A DNA stretch of 39,207 nt from TH1177 sp042138015 (GTDB taxonomy: Archaea; Thermoproteota; Nitrososphaeria; Nitrososphaerales; Nitrososphaeraceae): contig JBHIVA010000020.1 of assembly GCA_042138015.1 (NCBI GenBank), positions 1-39,207 on the forward strand. The letters are read 5' to 3'. Below, one piece after another: positions 18,402 through 27,566 of the stretch. Position numbers and translations under genes: made by a program. Position 1 is the first letter of the stretch; every line of letters starts with the position of its first letter. Below the pieces are notes generated by a model, which saw only the letters and a list, made by a program, of their open reading frames with translations, was not told where the DNA came from and ran no database searches.

Positions 18402-18495
18402 AAAATAACTGATCTTTGGTGATATGATAAATACCTTTTAATGTAAATTCAAGATCAAAAAATTCAAATCAAAGACATATTTTATATGATTCAAT

Positions 18496-18987
18496 TTGGT
18501 TCGAAAGGCAGCTGTATTGATACCAGCTGCTCTTGTATCTTTTTCTATTGGCTTAGCAGGAATTATTTTTATGCCTGATGAAATCAAAAACAGATCAATT
18601 GATTTTGATAGAGGAACAATCAAAATAGATGATTCTATAATAAATGTCGAAATAGCAGAATCTGATGCGGAAAGACAAAGATGGTTAATGTTTAGAGAAG
18701 ATATGTTTCGATCAAATTCCGGAATGATTTTAGTTTATCCACAATTAGATTTTCATGGGTTATGGTTGCTAAATATATTATACAATTTAGATATCATGTG
18801 GTTTGATGAAAAGGGAAATCTTATCTATATGAAAAAAAACGCAAAACCTTGTGAAAATATACTCGATCCTCAAAAATGCACATTTAAAACTACAATTCCT
18901 GCCAAATATATTGTAGTATCATCATCTGGTTTTATAAAAGAAAATAATATAACTAATATGTCAAAATTAACTATAATTTCAATATGA
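18496..18987 (+). CDS. DUF192-family membrane-anchored protein
   Basis: 163 aa with an N-terminal membrane anchor (AVLIPAALVSFSIGLAGIIF) and a DUF192 domain outside the membrane. Domain landmarks are ESDAERQRWLMFREDM near the beginning, SGMILVYPQLDFHGLWLLNI, then LDIMWFDEKGNLIYM and the conserved-looking KPC. The biochemical role of DUF192 is not established. TTG at 18496 is the start; it is preceded by the acs stop about 95 nt away, so co-transcription is possible. Confidence 0.85.
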   Translation: MVRKAAVLIPAALVSFSIGLAGIIFMPDEIKNRSIDFDRGTIKIDDSIINVEIAESDAERQRWLMFREDMFRSNSGMILVYPQLDFHGLWLLNILYNLDIMWFDEKGNLIYMKKNAKPCENILDPQKCTFKTTIPAKYIVVSSSGFIKENNITNMSKLTIISI

Positions 18988-19077
18988 GTTGAATTTTATT
19001 TTAATTTTCAGTGATTATATTATAGTTATACTATTCAAATAAAAATATTATATCACTGTTATACATTTGACATAGGG

Positions 19078-19085
19078 TTTAAATA
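19078..19085 (+). promoter_or_regulatory. TATA-like box of the ferredoxin gene
   Basis: TTTAAATA lies about 36 nt before the ATG at 19117, so transcription would begin roughly 10 nt before the start codon. No clear Shine-Dalgarno element is present. Confidence 0.45.
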
Positions 19086-19116
19086 GTTTCAGAAAGAATC
19101 GAACAACAGAATTAAA

Positions 19117-19410
19117 ATGCCAGTAGCAATAATTCCAGATATTAGTGAACAACATTGTATTGGGTGCGCACTATGTGTAGAAATATGTACTGCTCTTGGT
19201 CCAGATGTTCTTAGAGTAAAACCAGTTGAAGGCTGGAAAAGAGGTAAAGCCTTTGTATTTTATCCAGAACGATGCATCTCTGATGGTGCATGTATAGGTG
19301 TCTGCCCAACAAAGGCAATATTCTGGATGAGACCAATGGATTATACACCAGGACAACCAATCCCATTAAAGAAGGGCGCATTATTTACAAAAGGTTGGGA
19401 AGAAGGTTAA
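19117..19410 (+). CDS. Two-cluster ferredoxin with Asp in the second motif
   Basis: 97-aa electron carrier. Motif 1 is C14-x2-C17-x2-C20-x3-C24 (HCIGCALCVEIC). Motif 2 is C53-x5-C59-x3-C63-P (CISDGACIGVCP), where the second expected cysteine is D56. The second site is therefore either an Asp-ligated [4Fe-4S] cluster, as known in Pyrococcus ferredoxin, or a [3Fe-4S] cluster. An unusual insertion (VKPVEGWKRGKAFVFYPE) separates the motifs. It is probably a general electron donor; no redox partner lies beside it. A T-rich stretch right after the stop may terminate the mRNA. Confidence 0.92.
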   Translation: MPVAIIPDISEQHCIGCALCVEICTALGPDVLRVKPVEGWKRGKAFVFYPERCISDGACIGVCPTKAIFWMRPMDYTPGQPIPLKKGALFTKGWEEG

Positions 19411-19419
19411 GTTCCACCT

Positions 19420-19438
19420 ATTTTTATTTTATTTTTTA
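19420..19438 (+). terminator. T-rich terminator after the ferredoxin gene
   Basis: ATTTTTATTTTATTTTTTA begins 10 nt after the stop. Multiple T runs without a hairpin are typical of archaeal termination. Confidence 0.45.
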
Positions 19439-19603
19439 GTATTATTAAGAACTAAATATAATTATATTTCACACTTGCTATACAATGCTATACAACGTAT
19501 TATTATAACGTCTTTTTAATAAAAATTAAACCTCTGTTAACGATATTATAATTCAATAAGACATTGGTTAATTTATTATACTCAAATATTATTTTCTTAA
19601 CTG

Positions 19604-21238
19604 TTGGTTAATTTAGATGACTCCTTTTTAGAGGAAGAAAAGCGAATCCTCTTATTTCATTTTTCTAATATCGACAAATCTGTTTTTGCAATAATAACAC
19701 CTAGACAGGTGGATCGTGGTGCATTAATGTCAAGATATTCAAGATCTGATAAAACAATGCGCAGAATATTTCTAGATGAATTCATTAAAAATCCTAATCG
19801 AGGTGAGGAATTTTATAAAAAGGTTCTATTAGAGTATGGTGACGACTCTGTTGCAGAATTGGGAGAATCACAAATAGCCATAGAATCTGTATCTAATATA
19901 GCTGCTAAAAATATACAAGATCATAGAATAGGATTATCATATTTAGAAAAATCTTCTAGATATGTTTCTTTTAATAAGAAAATTAAAGGAGAATATAAAT
20001 ATCTAAGAGAAAACAAAATAATGAATTCATCATATGCTGACATGTATATCGAAGCCTGTGATTTCGCTTTTGATACATATTCAAAAAGTATTGAACCACT
20101 ACAAAGATTTATTTCTGAAGTTGAACCGATAGAAAATCTTCAATTCTATGATTCGCAAGCTAATCAAGAAACAGATTTTAATAATTTAAAGAATCATGAA
20201 GATATCAAGGCTGCACAGCGTATATACAATAGTACCATAAAATCCAAGTCTTTAGACATTTTACGTGGAATTTTACCTGCTTCAACCTTAACTAATATGG
20301 GAATTACTGGAAATGGAAGAGCATTTGAATATTTACTTACAAAAATGTATTCTTCATCCTTATATGAAATGAATAATTTAGCTGATCAACTATATCAGGA
20401 ACTTAATTCTACAATATCTTCATTCGTAAATAGAGTAAAAAGTAGTCATGGTAGATCAATGCAACATTATATTAAGGAAACAAAAAATATAATTCTTGAA
20501 TTAACACGTTCACATCTTTCTAAAATTATTCTAGATCAAGATCCTGATTATGTAAATTTATTATATTTTGAAAATAATTTTGAAGCAGAAATTAAAATAG
20601 CTTCTGCTATCTTATATGAACAAGCCCAAGGTCACTCTCTTGCAAAAATAACCAATTATGTTAAATCCCTATCTAAAGAAGAAAGACATAAAATTATTAA
20701 TATTTATACTAGTTTACGGACTAACAGAAGACAACGTCCAGGACGAGCCTTCGAAATGATAGATTATACATTTGAAATGTTTACCAATTTTGGTATGTTT
20801 CGTGATCTTCATAGACATAGAATATTGACATTGGAAAGGCAATTGTTGTCTACTAAACATGGATATGATATACCGAAGGAAATTATTGATATAGGAATTG
20901 TCAAGGATTTTAAGGATTGTATGTATAAATGTGATGAAGTATACAAAAATCTTGTTAAAGAATATCCAGAAGAAGCACAATATGTAGTAAATTTTGCGTA
21001 TAGATATCCATATTTTATGAAATTGAATCTAAGAGAAGCAACACATATGATTGAATTGAGAACCTCACCTCAAGGACATCCCGATTATCGCAGTATATGT
21101 CAAGCTATGTTTAATAAGATAAAAATTGTACATCCAATACTCTCTAAGGGAATAAAATTCGTTGATCTTAATAATTATAAATTAGAAAGACTAGCAAGTG
21201 AAAAAAAACTAGAAAAGAAAAGAAGAAATATAAAGTAA
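19604..21238 (+). CDS. thyX: Tandem ThyX-like protein (flavin-dependent thymidylate synthase family)
   Basis: 544 aa made of two ThyX-type halves (about 1-260 and 290-520). ThyX uses FAD, NADPH and methylene-tetrahydrofolate to make dTMP. In single-domain ThyX the signature is RHRxxSxxxxSxR. Here the N-terminal half has DHRIGLSYLEKSSRYV, keeping the end of the motif, and the C-terminal half has RHRILTLERQLLSTK, keeping its beginning. The length is about twice that of a normal ThyX. The TTG at 19604 is the apparent start. Family membership is fairly clear; catalytic activity is uncertain because neither half has a complete signature. Confidence 0.78.
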   Translation: MVNLDDSFLEEEKRILLFHFSNIDKSVFAIITPRQVDRGALMSRYSRSDKTMRRIFLDEFIKNPNRGEEFYKKVLLEYGDDSVAELGESQIAIESVSNIAAKNIQDHRIGLSYLEKSSRYVSFNKKIKGEYKYLRENKIMNSSYADMYIEACDFAFDTYSKSIEPLQRFISEVEPIENLQFYDSQANQETDFNNLKNHEDIKAAQRIYNSTIKSKSLDILRGILPASTLTNMGITGNGRAFEYLLTKMYSSSLYEMNNLADQLYQELNSTISSFVNRVKSSHGRSMQHYIKETKNIILELTRSHLSKIILDQDPDYVNLLYFENNFEAEIKIASAILYEQAQGHSLAKITNYVKSLSKEERHKIINIYTSLRTNRRQRPGRAFEMIDYTFEMFTNFGMFRDLHRHRILTLERQLLSTKHGYDIPKEIIDIGIVKDFKDCMYKCDEVYKNLVKEYPEEAQYVVNFAYRYPYFMKLNLREATHMIELRTSPQGHPDYRSICQAMFNKIKIVHPILSKGIKFVDLNNYKLERLASEKKLEKKRRNIK

Positions 21239-21287
21239 AAAATGAGATATATTTTTATTTATTTATAAAATAACAATCTATACAATA

Positions 21288-22313
21288 TTAACCAAACCAT
21301 TTTTCCAACGATTCACTACGTTTTTCTTGAACTTTTTTTAATCTTTCTATAGATATTTCAACTCTTTCCTTTGAAAAATCCATTTTACCACACAAGAAAT
21401 CTATAATTCTATTATAATCTGGTTTATTAAATTCTATATTTTTCATCTGGAAATCTTTTGGATAAAGAAAAATTTCTCTAATTTCTTTATAAGGAATATT
21501 CTTCAAACTATCTTTTATTTTATCAATATTTTCTAATTTTCCATTTTCTCTAATTAGTTTTAAAGCTGTCTTTGGACCAATTCCTTCGAAGCCTCCTGGA
21601 TTAAAATCTGTACCAATTAAAATTCCTACATCAATCAATTGTTCTAATGATAATTTAGTTGATTCTAATAACAAAGATTGACGAATAATTTCTGGTTCTA
21701 CATTTACAAATTTATTTTTATTAGGGACTTTTCTTCTACCACTTATTGTTAAATTACGAATCAATCTTTTTGCTCCAAAGAGTAGTGAATCATAGTCTTG
21801 ACTTCCACAAGCAAAAACAATCTCATTTTTTGTTAAAAATGATGCAGTTGCCTCTCCCTCTGATGGTGCCTGAATAATAGGAATTCCCAAAAACTCTAAA
21901 ATTTTTTTTGATTGTTCTATTATTTTATCTGTCAATATAACAGTACCTTGGCTATATTTTCTAGCATCTTCCAATCTTCCTTCCGCTAAAGCTAACTCAT
22001 ATTTCTGGGATGCTTCTTGCTTCATTTTTCTTCTTCGCTCAATTTCTTTAGATTTTAACTGGTGAGGCATTCCGTCAAATATATACACCATTTTTATATT
22101 TTCTGCTAAAAAATTCATATTTCTATAAAATAATCCGCTTAAATGACTTGTTATTTCTCCATCATTATTGGTAAGAGATTCACCTGTCGGACCACGAATA
22201 GTAGCAAGAAATTGGTAAATTGTATTATATGCATCAATAGCTATTATTTTATCTGATAGTTCAGAAAGTCTAACTGGTGAAGCAGTAATTATTGGTTTAA
22301 GATTTATACCCAT
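21288..22313 (-). CDS. fen: Flap endonuclease 1
   Basis: Structure-specific 5' nuclease for Okazaki fragment maturation and repair. The 341 aa contain the XPG-N part with IAIDAYNTIYQFLA and YIFDGMPHQLK, and the XPG-I part with QAPSEGEATASFL and ACGSQDYDSLLFG, the source of most acidic metal ligands. The helix-hairpin-helix GTDFNPGGFEGIGPKTALKL follows. The C-terminus SESLEKWFG resembles a PIP box with a non-Gln first position, suggesting PCNA binding. ATG at 22313. It converges on the ThyX-like gene with a 49-nt gap. Confidence 0.95.
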   Translation of the reverse strand: MGINLKPIITASPVRLSELSDKIIAIDAYNTIYQFLATIRGPTGESLTNNDGEITSHLSGLFYRNMNFLAENIKMVYIFDGMPHQLKSKEIERRRKMKQEASQKYELALAEGRLEDARKYSQGTVILTDKIIEQSKKILEFLGIPIIQAPSEGEATASFLTKNEIVFACGSQDYDSLLFGAKRLIRNLTISGRRKVPNKNKFVNVEPEIIRQSLLLESTKLSLEQLIDVGILIGTDFNPGGFEGIGPKTALKLIRENGKLENIDKIKDSLKNIPYKEIREIFLYPKDFQMKNIEFNKPDYNRIIDFLCGKMDFSKERVEISIERLKKVQEKRSESLEKWFG

Positions 22314-22914
22314 TATCCAAACATATCAAATCATCTCTTTTATCTTTTTAAAAGTAAATAACAATGACAGAAGATAAGAAATAAGTTATTTTATAAATCA
22401 TATAAAAAAATCTAACAGAAATTTGAAAGAAAATATTAACAATTTTTAAAAATAATAAAGAAAGATACAAAACTATTTATCTTTAGAATCTATACGTTAA
22501 TTTAATATAAATTCTATAACATTAAATTCATACAATAAAATGCTAGATTTGGAATAAACTAAAATTATAAATTCCAATATGTCACTAATCCTACAAAACT
22601 GGAAATCAAGATATCATTATATTTATTCATTACATAACTATAAAACAGAAATTCTTTAAAAGTTTAACAATAATATTATTTTCATTCAACAAATAAAGAA
22701 TCACTTAAAATAAACCTCTAATTTGAAGTTTAAATTATCTTTTACTCAATATAAATAATTTAAATCTATAGTCACAATAATATCAGTCTATTTATTTTTA
22801 ATCTATTTTTCTATTTCCTAGTATATGATGTGGTTATAGCAATAACCATCCAATCCAATAAAATAGATATTACCAAAAAATCTTTAATTATTAAAATTAA
22901 TAAAATATATTATA
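22314..22914. other. AT-rich intergenic region
   Basis: About 600 bp between the divergent fen and the 213-aa gene. It must contain both promoters, but AT-rich sequence throughout prevents a clear TATA call. I see no tRNA, small ORF with conserved features or tandem repeat. Confidence 0.5.
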
Positions 22915-23556
22915 ATGAAGTTTAAAACTCACTCTGATAGACCAAATATTACAGACAATTTAGGAGTTGTGATCGATATTGTATTAAAGTTAATAACTAG
23001 ATTAGATAACGAATCAAAAATTTCTTTAAAAATGTTATTGACAGAAATAGAAAAAGTTCATACAAAGATCATTAACATATTCTCACAATTCAACGAACTT
23101 GATAATGATTCCATATTTCAAGATCAATTTAGATCAAGATATTATAACTTTAAAAAATCGTATCAAAAAAATCTTGAAGATGTAGAATATAATTGTGATT
23201 TGGTTAAAAAAAGATTGGATTATCTAATAGAAAATCATAAATGGAACTATAACACATTTGAAAAAATTTTAAGTATTCTAAAAAAAAATAATTCTAATGT
23301 TAATAATAAACTTCTAGAAAATCTAAAAAATATTATAAATGATTATTATTCTAATAATAAAATAATTTACAAAGTATATAAAGAAATACAAAAAAATCTC
23401 GATTTAGAACTAAATGATATCAATTCTACATTTAACAAAAAAGATGTAACAACTGCTCGTATGAAACTACAACTATTTTTCCAAAACTCTGAATATGAAA
23501 TAGAAGATATTAGACAATTATTAAAATTTCTTAATAAAATAAATAATTATTTATAA
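22915..23556 (+). CDS. Unknown helical/coiled-coil protein, 213 aa
   Basis: I do not recognise the family. The sequence is almost entirely predicted amphipathic helix, rich in K, N, I, L and D, with no membrane segment and only one cysteine. Heptad-like spacing runs through LLTEIEKVHTKIINIFSQF and the stretch after residue 110. Such composition can occur in structural or scaffold proteins, but nothing points to a specific job. ATG at 22915. It stands alone on the plus strand, divergent from fen. Confidence 0.7.
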   Translation: MKFKTHSDRPNITDNLGVVIDIVLKLITRLDNESKISLKMLLTEIEKVHTKIINIFSQFNELDNDSIFQDQFRSRYYNFKKSYQKNLEDVEYNCDLVKKRLDYLIENHKWNYNTFEKILSILKKNNSNVNNKLLENLKNIINDYYSNNKIIYKVYKEIQKNLDLELNDINSTFNKKDVTTARMKLQLFFQNSEYEIEDIRQLLKFLNKINNYL

Positions 23557-23766
23557 TATTTGAATTAGGCGGGAAATAAATATCTATTTAAATATCGTTT
23601 TATCTATTTTACATTAGTTCACAACGTTTGAATTCGTAGTGCCTATTGGATAATTGGTAATTGTAACTATACAAAAGATAATATTTCATTTATTGAAAAA
23701 ATAATTTAATAATAAATTATATTAAATAAAATCAAAAAATTATTTTAATTTCCTTTCTAGCATCAT

Positions 23767-24231
23767 TCAAATATGCCAATTTAATTCATGATCTTTTTTT
23801 TCTTCTTCGTTAGGAAATCTTGTATTACAATAAGTACATTTATGAAAAGGTATTAATTTTATAAAATGTAGATATTTATCTTTGCTAAAATCTTGTTGAT
23901 ATAATTCTTTTTTATAATTTTCTATTAACTCTCTTAGAGCATAATCCCAACCATGTTTTAGATTTTCAATATTATCAGACTCAGCAATTGGATGTGTGTA
24001 TATCTCATTAGGATTAGTTGATGTAATAAATTCTACTCTATCCTCTTTTATATCCTTATCCAATAATAATCGGATAGCATATTCATTACCATCATCATTC
24101 GTCCATAGCTGAATTTTCTTGTGAATAATATTGTCCATAGTTGCAAGTTTTTTAATATCATAATCTTCAATCTTCCTATTCTTTTCTAAGTAATCATTCA
24201 TTTCATTTTTATCATGATCTGACAAGTACAA
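23767..24231 (-). CDS. Protein with C-terminal C2H2 zinc finger
   Basis: 154 aa. The last 25 residues form a C2H2-type finger: CTYCNTRFPNEEEKKDHELNWH (C-x2-C, then a His pair four residues apart). The first 125 residues contain a small mixed region with IQLWTNDDGNEYAIRLLLDK and the acidic AESDNIENLKHGWDYAL; I do not recognise the domain. TTG at 24231 is the first start after an in-frame stop. The finger may bind nucleic acid or protein. A 42-aa protein at 31158-31286 carries a related finger. Confidence 0.78.
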   Translation of the reverse strand: MYLSDHDKNEMNDYLEKNRKIEDYDIKKLATMDNIIHKKIQLWTNDDGNEYAIRLLLDKDIKEDRVEFITSTNPNEIYTHPIAESDNIENLKHGWDYALRELIENYKKELYQQDFSKDKYLHFIKLIPFHKCTYCNTRFPNEEEKKDHELNWHI

Positions 24232-24615
24232 ATTAAGAGAATGTCAAGATTTTAAGTATTTAGTAAAAATGTAATACTATATTAACGGAATTTTAGCTAA
24301 ATTATATTTGTTTATTGTTAATTTATATTAAAAGATATGTAAATTAGAAATTTAACATTAAAATCTTTTTTATCCTTTAATACGAAAAATATTATTGTTT
24401 GAGCTAAGGTTGATATTTATGTAGGAAAAATTGAATCATTTATTAATATTTTTAAATTATTTGTATGTTATTATTTTACAATTTTTAATAGACTTTCTAA
24501 TATACATTACTAGCAAATAGTTTTAATTCTTTTATTATTAAAAACTTCTATACAAAAACACTAAGATCAAATTAGAATATGACTAATAAAAAATAATAGA
24601 GAAGAAATTTCAAAG
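24232..24615. other. AT-rich intergenic region
   Basis: About 385 bp between two minus-strand genes. No convincing ORF or RNA was seen; it includes the promoter of the C2H2 gene on its left side. Confidence 0.45.
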
Positions 24616-24843
24616 TTATTTTTGAATTATTGATAAACCATGTTTCTGTGTAAGATTTAATCTTGATTTATATTTCTTATTTCTAGGTCTTGTCCTCAAT
24701 CTATAACCACAACACGGACAATAGAAACCTCCCCATATCATAAAGACTTGACAAACTTGACAGCGTTTCTGTCCCGATAAATATCTACCAATATCAATTG
24801 GTTTTAAAGCTTTATGACGTACACAAATACCTTTACAAACCAA
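24616..24843 (-). CDS. Small zinc-ribbon protein of a thaumarchaeal family
   Basis: 75 aa starting with MVCKGICVRHKALKP, with paired cysteines in KRCQVC and FYCPCCGYRLR (C-x2-C twice) and a basic tail. Similar short zinc-ribbon proteins with this N-terminus and RLRTRPRN-like segment recur in Nitrososphaeria genomes. The start is TTG at 24843, supported by the family N-terminus. The function is unknown; a role in transcription or RNA binding is only a guess. Confidence 0.85.
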   Translation of the reverse strand: MVCKGICVRHKALKPIDIGRYLSGQKRCQVCQVFMIWGGFYCPCCGYRLRTRPRNKKYKSRLNLTQKHGLSIIQK

Positions 24844-24932
24844 TTTAAATTACTTTTCTTTTTATTTGGAACGTTAAACTACGAATAGTATAATTTCGAA
24901 AAAATAAATTGGGTAGGTTACATAAACTTTGA

Positions 24933-25211
24933 TTAAACAAAATAGGATTCAATCTCTTTTAATCTATCTAAAGATCCTTCGCATTCCCTAAGATTCATAA
25001 ATTCTTCTCCAGTCTTAACCTTTTGTAAAAAAGATATAACTTCTTCATTACTTACTCCATGTTTGATATCATATTTTATTTTTCTTTGAACTTTATTTAT
25101 TCCACCATAACGTTTGTGGATTCTCAATTCATATCTACTAGCATCTGGAGGAAGTCCTTTGATATGTTTTATAATTGTCTTTTCCATGCTTTTTACATGC
25201 CATTCTTTCAT
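24933..25211 (-). CDS. Unknown 92-aa basic protein
   Basis: Not recognised. From ATG 25211 it reads MKEWHVKSMEKTIIKHIKGL and contains RYELRIHKRYGGINKVQRK and a helical C-terminal half. The frame stays open to a TTG at 25232. Two TATA-like elements (about 25247-25255 and 25262-25270 on the minus strand) fit either start. It is strongly basic in the first half and could bind nucleic acid. Confidence 0.68.
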   Translation of the reverse strand: MKEWHVKSMEKTIIKHIKGLPPDASRYELRIHKRYGGINKVQRKIKYDIKHGVSNEEVISFLQKVKTGEEFMNLRECEGSLDRLKEIESYFV

Positions 25212-25232
25212 AGGAAAAATATTTTGAATCAA

Positions 25233-25663
25233 AAAAAATCAACGTACTATATACTATAGCGATATATAATACAATCTATTAAAAACCTCATTTTTATTAT
25301 TAATTTTACATAAAAATTTTATTTTCCCATTTTTATCTTCACAAGGAAATTCTTTAAAAAAGATCATAATTAAATAAACCTATATCAATTAAATTTTACT
25401 GGTATTAGCAAGCATAAAAAAATTTCAATCTACAATCCCTTTTGTATCATTATTTATCATTATTTAACCTTAATTTTTATTAGATCAGAATTTTTTCCAG
25501 CATATCTTATAATTTTTTTTATAAAATAATAAATTATTAGCAAATTAGAAGTTTCTATATTTATAATTAATACAAGTTAATTTAAAACCTCATAAATAAT
25601 GGCATTATCTATATTTTTAAACCACAATAATTAAAACTTAGAATATCATTCGTTTGTATATAA
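25233..25663. other. Divergent promoter region
   Basis: About 430 bp between the 92-aa gene and the MscS gene, with TATA-like elements for the minus-strand gene near 25247-25270 and a TTTTTAAA about 50 nt before the MscS ATG. No other gene is seen. Confidence 0.45.
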
Positions 25664-26536
25664 ATGAATGATATATTAATAATTGTTTATTCAATAATTC
25701 CATCAACCATAACTATACTGGGAAAAGAAATTTCACTTTTTTCAATTCTGATCACTGCAATAATTTTTGTGATAGGGTTAGCATTAGCTAAATTTTTTAA
25801 AGCTTTATCAAATAAACAATTAAGTAATAAACTTCCATCAGAGGTAAGAAATCCATTTAGTAGGATGATCTATTACTCTATTCTTGTAATTACTCTTATC
25901 TCAGCTATAAGTTATTCTGGTGTAGATCTTTCTGGTCTTTTTATTGCTGGAGGAATAGCTGGAATAATCATAGGTTTTGCAACACAATCATTATTTTCAA
26001 ATGTAATTTCCGGAATTTTTTTATATCTTGACAAACCAATGAAAATAGGAGATCCAGTATTAATTACAGGTTCACTCCCAGATGTTACAGGAGTTGTAAT
26101 AGAGATTTCACTTTTTTCGTGTAGATTGCAACTATTTGATGGCACTCATGTACGACTTCCGAATACAGAAGTTTTTTCTTCTAAGATACAGAATTTTAAA
26201 AATACTGTTGCAAGAAGAATAGAAGTTTTAGTTGGTGTATCATATAACGGAAATATTGATAACATAAAAGAAATCATTAAAGAAATTATTGATAACGAAT
26301 CTTTTATTTTAGTAGAACCAGAACCAGCTATATATATAGATAATTTTGGAGATTCTGCTATAAACTTAAAAATTTGGTGTTGGACTCCAGTACCTGTGTA
26401 TCTTGATGTAATGAAAATATTATTAGAAAAAATAAAAGTTAGCTTTGACAAAAATAATATAGAAATACCATTTCCGCAAAGAGTTGTATACATACATGAA
26501 AATAAGGATAAATTTAACAATTCTAAATTAGGATAA
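25664..26536 (+). CDS. mscS: Small-conductance mechanosensitive channel, MscS family
   Basis: Pressure-gated channel that protects against osmotic downshock. The 290 aa have three membrane helices: about 24-45, 68-90 and the pore helix in GLFIAGGIAGIIIGFATQSL. The pore helix is followed by LDKPMKIGDPVLITG, the start of the beta domain, which continues with SLFSCRLQLFDGTHVRLPN. The cytoplasmic alpha/beta domain ends near residue 280. The size fits a minimal MscS. ATG at 25664. A DUF432 gene follows after 54 nt in the same direction. Confidence 0.94.
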   Translation: MNDILIIVYSIIPSTITILGKEISLFSILITAIIFVIGLALAKFFKALSNKQLSNKLPSEVRNPFSRMIYYSILVITLISAISYSGVDLSGLFIAGGIAGIIIGFATQSLFSNVISGIFLYLDKPMKIGDPVLITGSLPDVTGVVIEISLFSCRLQLFDGTHVRLPNTEVFSSKIQNFKNTVARRIEVLVGVSYNGNIDNIKEIIKEIIDNESFILVEPEPAIYIDNFGDSAINLKIWCWTPVPVYLDVMKILLEKIKVSFDKNNIEIPFPQRVVYIHENKDKFNNSKLG

Positions 26537-26590
26537 ATATTTGTTTGCACATATAGAGGTAAGTACTTATACTTTTGTTGTGAAAGAATA

Positions 26591-27325
26591 ATGAATAATA
26601 AATTTAAGCGCTATAAAATTAATGATAGAGAACAACAAGGAACAAAAATTGATTTTGATAATTATACTTTGTATTTTAAAAGACATGAACATTCATTACT
26701 ATATGAAAAGAGAATTGAAAGTAATGTACTTAAAAGGATATTGTTAAAACCATATGAAATAAGAAGTGATGAGATCGGAATTTTTCCGATACTTAATAGA
26801 AACATTGGAACATTATACCTAAATTATATTCTTATTAAATTTAAAACAGAAGTAATAGTACCTAAAAATGCCAATATAATAATATATGCAACTATTCCAA
26901 TAGATATAGGTATTTTTAGCTATCAAAAACATGATGAAACATTAATTGATAATATTTGTCTAAACAAGATAAAATTTACATTGTATGGTAAACCAGAAAA
27001 AGGAATTATATGTAGATATAAAGAAGCTGAAATAAATGAAGAAAGATTAACTAAAAAATATGAAGAAGCGCTTGTAAAAATAATTATAAAAAATAATCTT
27101 GAAAATTCTACGATTGTAAATAAAATTGTAATTCCAGTGGATGATATTATGATCGATTATGAAAATGATGATTGCTTTATTCCTGGAAATATAGAGTTCG
27201 AGTTGAACTCGTTGTTTGGGAAAAATATAGCAACTGTACATTTAAGGAGTACAAGGGTAAAAGGCAGGAAATATCTTAATATGAATTATAATATACCTAA
27301 ATTTACAATGGAATGGGGTTACTGA
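26591..27325 (+). CDS. DUF432-family protein next to MscS
   Basis: 244 aa, soluble and beta-strand rich by composition, with the family-like EIRSDEIGIFPILNRN near residue 57, IIYATIPIDIGIFSY about residue 97 and KFTLYGKPEKGIICRYKEAEI at about 125-145. DUF432 genes are often found beside MscS genes in archaea, and here the gap is 54 nt in the same direction. This suggests a partner or regulator of the channel, not a proven one. ATG at 26591. Lys/Ile-rich codon use is like its neighbours. Confidence 0.82.
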   Translation: MNNKFKRYKINDREQQGTKIDFDNYTLYFKRHEHSLLYEKRIESNVLKRILLKPYEIRSDEIGIFPILNRNIGTLYLNYILIKFKTEVIVPKNANIIIYATIPIDIGIFSYQKHDETLIDNICLNKIKFTLYGKPEKGIICRYKEAEINEERLTKKYEEALVKIIIKNNLENSTIVNKIVIPVDDIMIDYENDDCFIPGNIEFELNSLFGKNIATVHLRSTRVKGRKYLNMNYNIPKFTMEWGY

Positions 27326-27566
27326 AACCTCTATTGACATATAAACAAACAAATCATGGAAATTGATTATTTGATTATTAATAAAATGTTTATACCTTTT
27401 TAATTACAAGAAATATTCATTAATAAATTGACTTTTATGTGAAGATTATATATTTAACAAAGATTTTTGAATTAATTATAATAAAATCTTTCACTGATAT
27501 CATTGTTTTAACAATTAGATTAATTATTTATAAGTTAAAGAACATTTTTTTATCTAATTAACGTAA

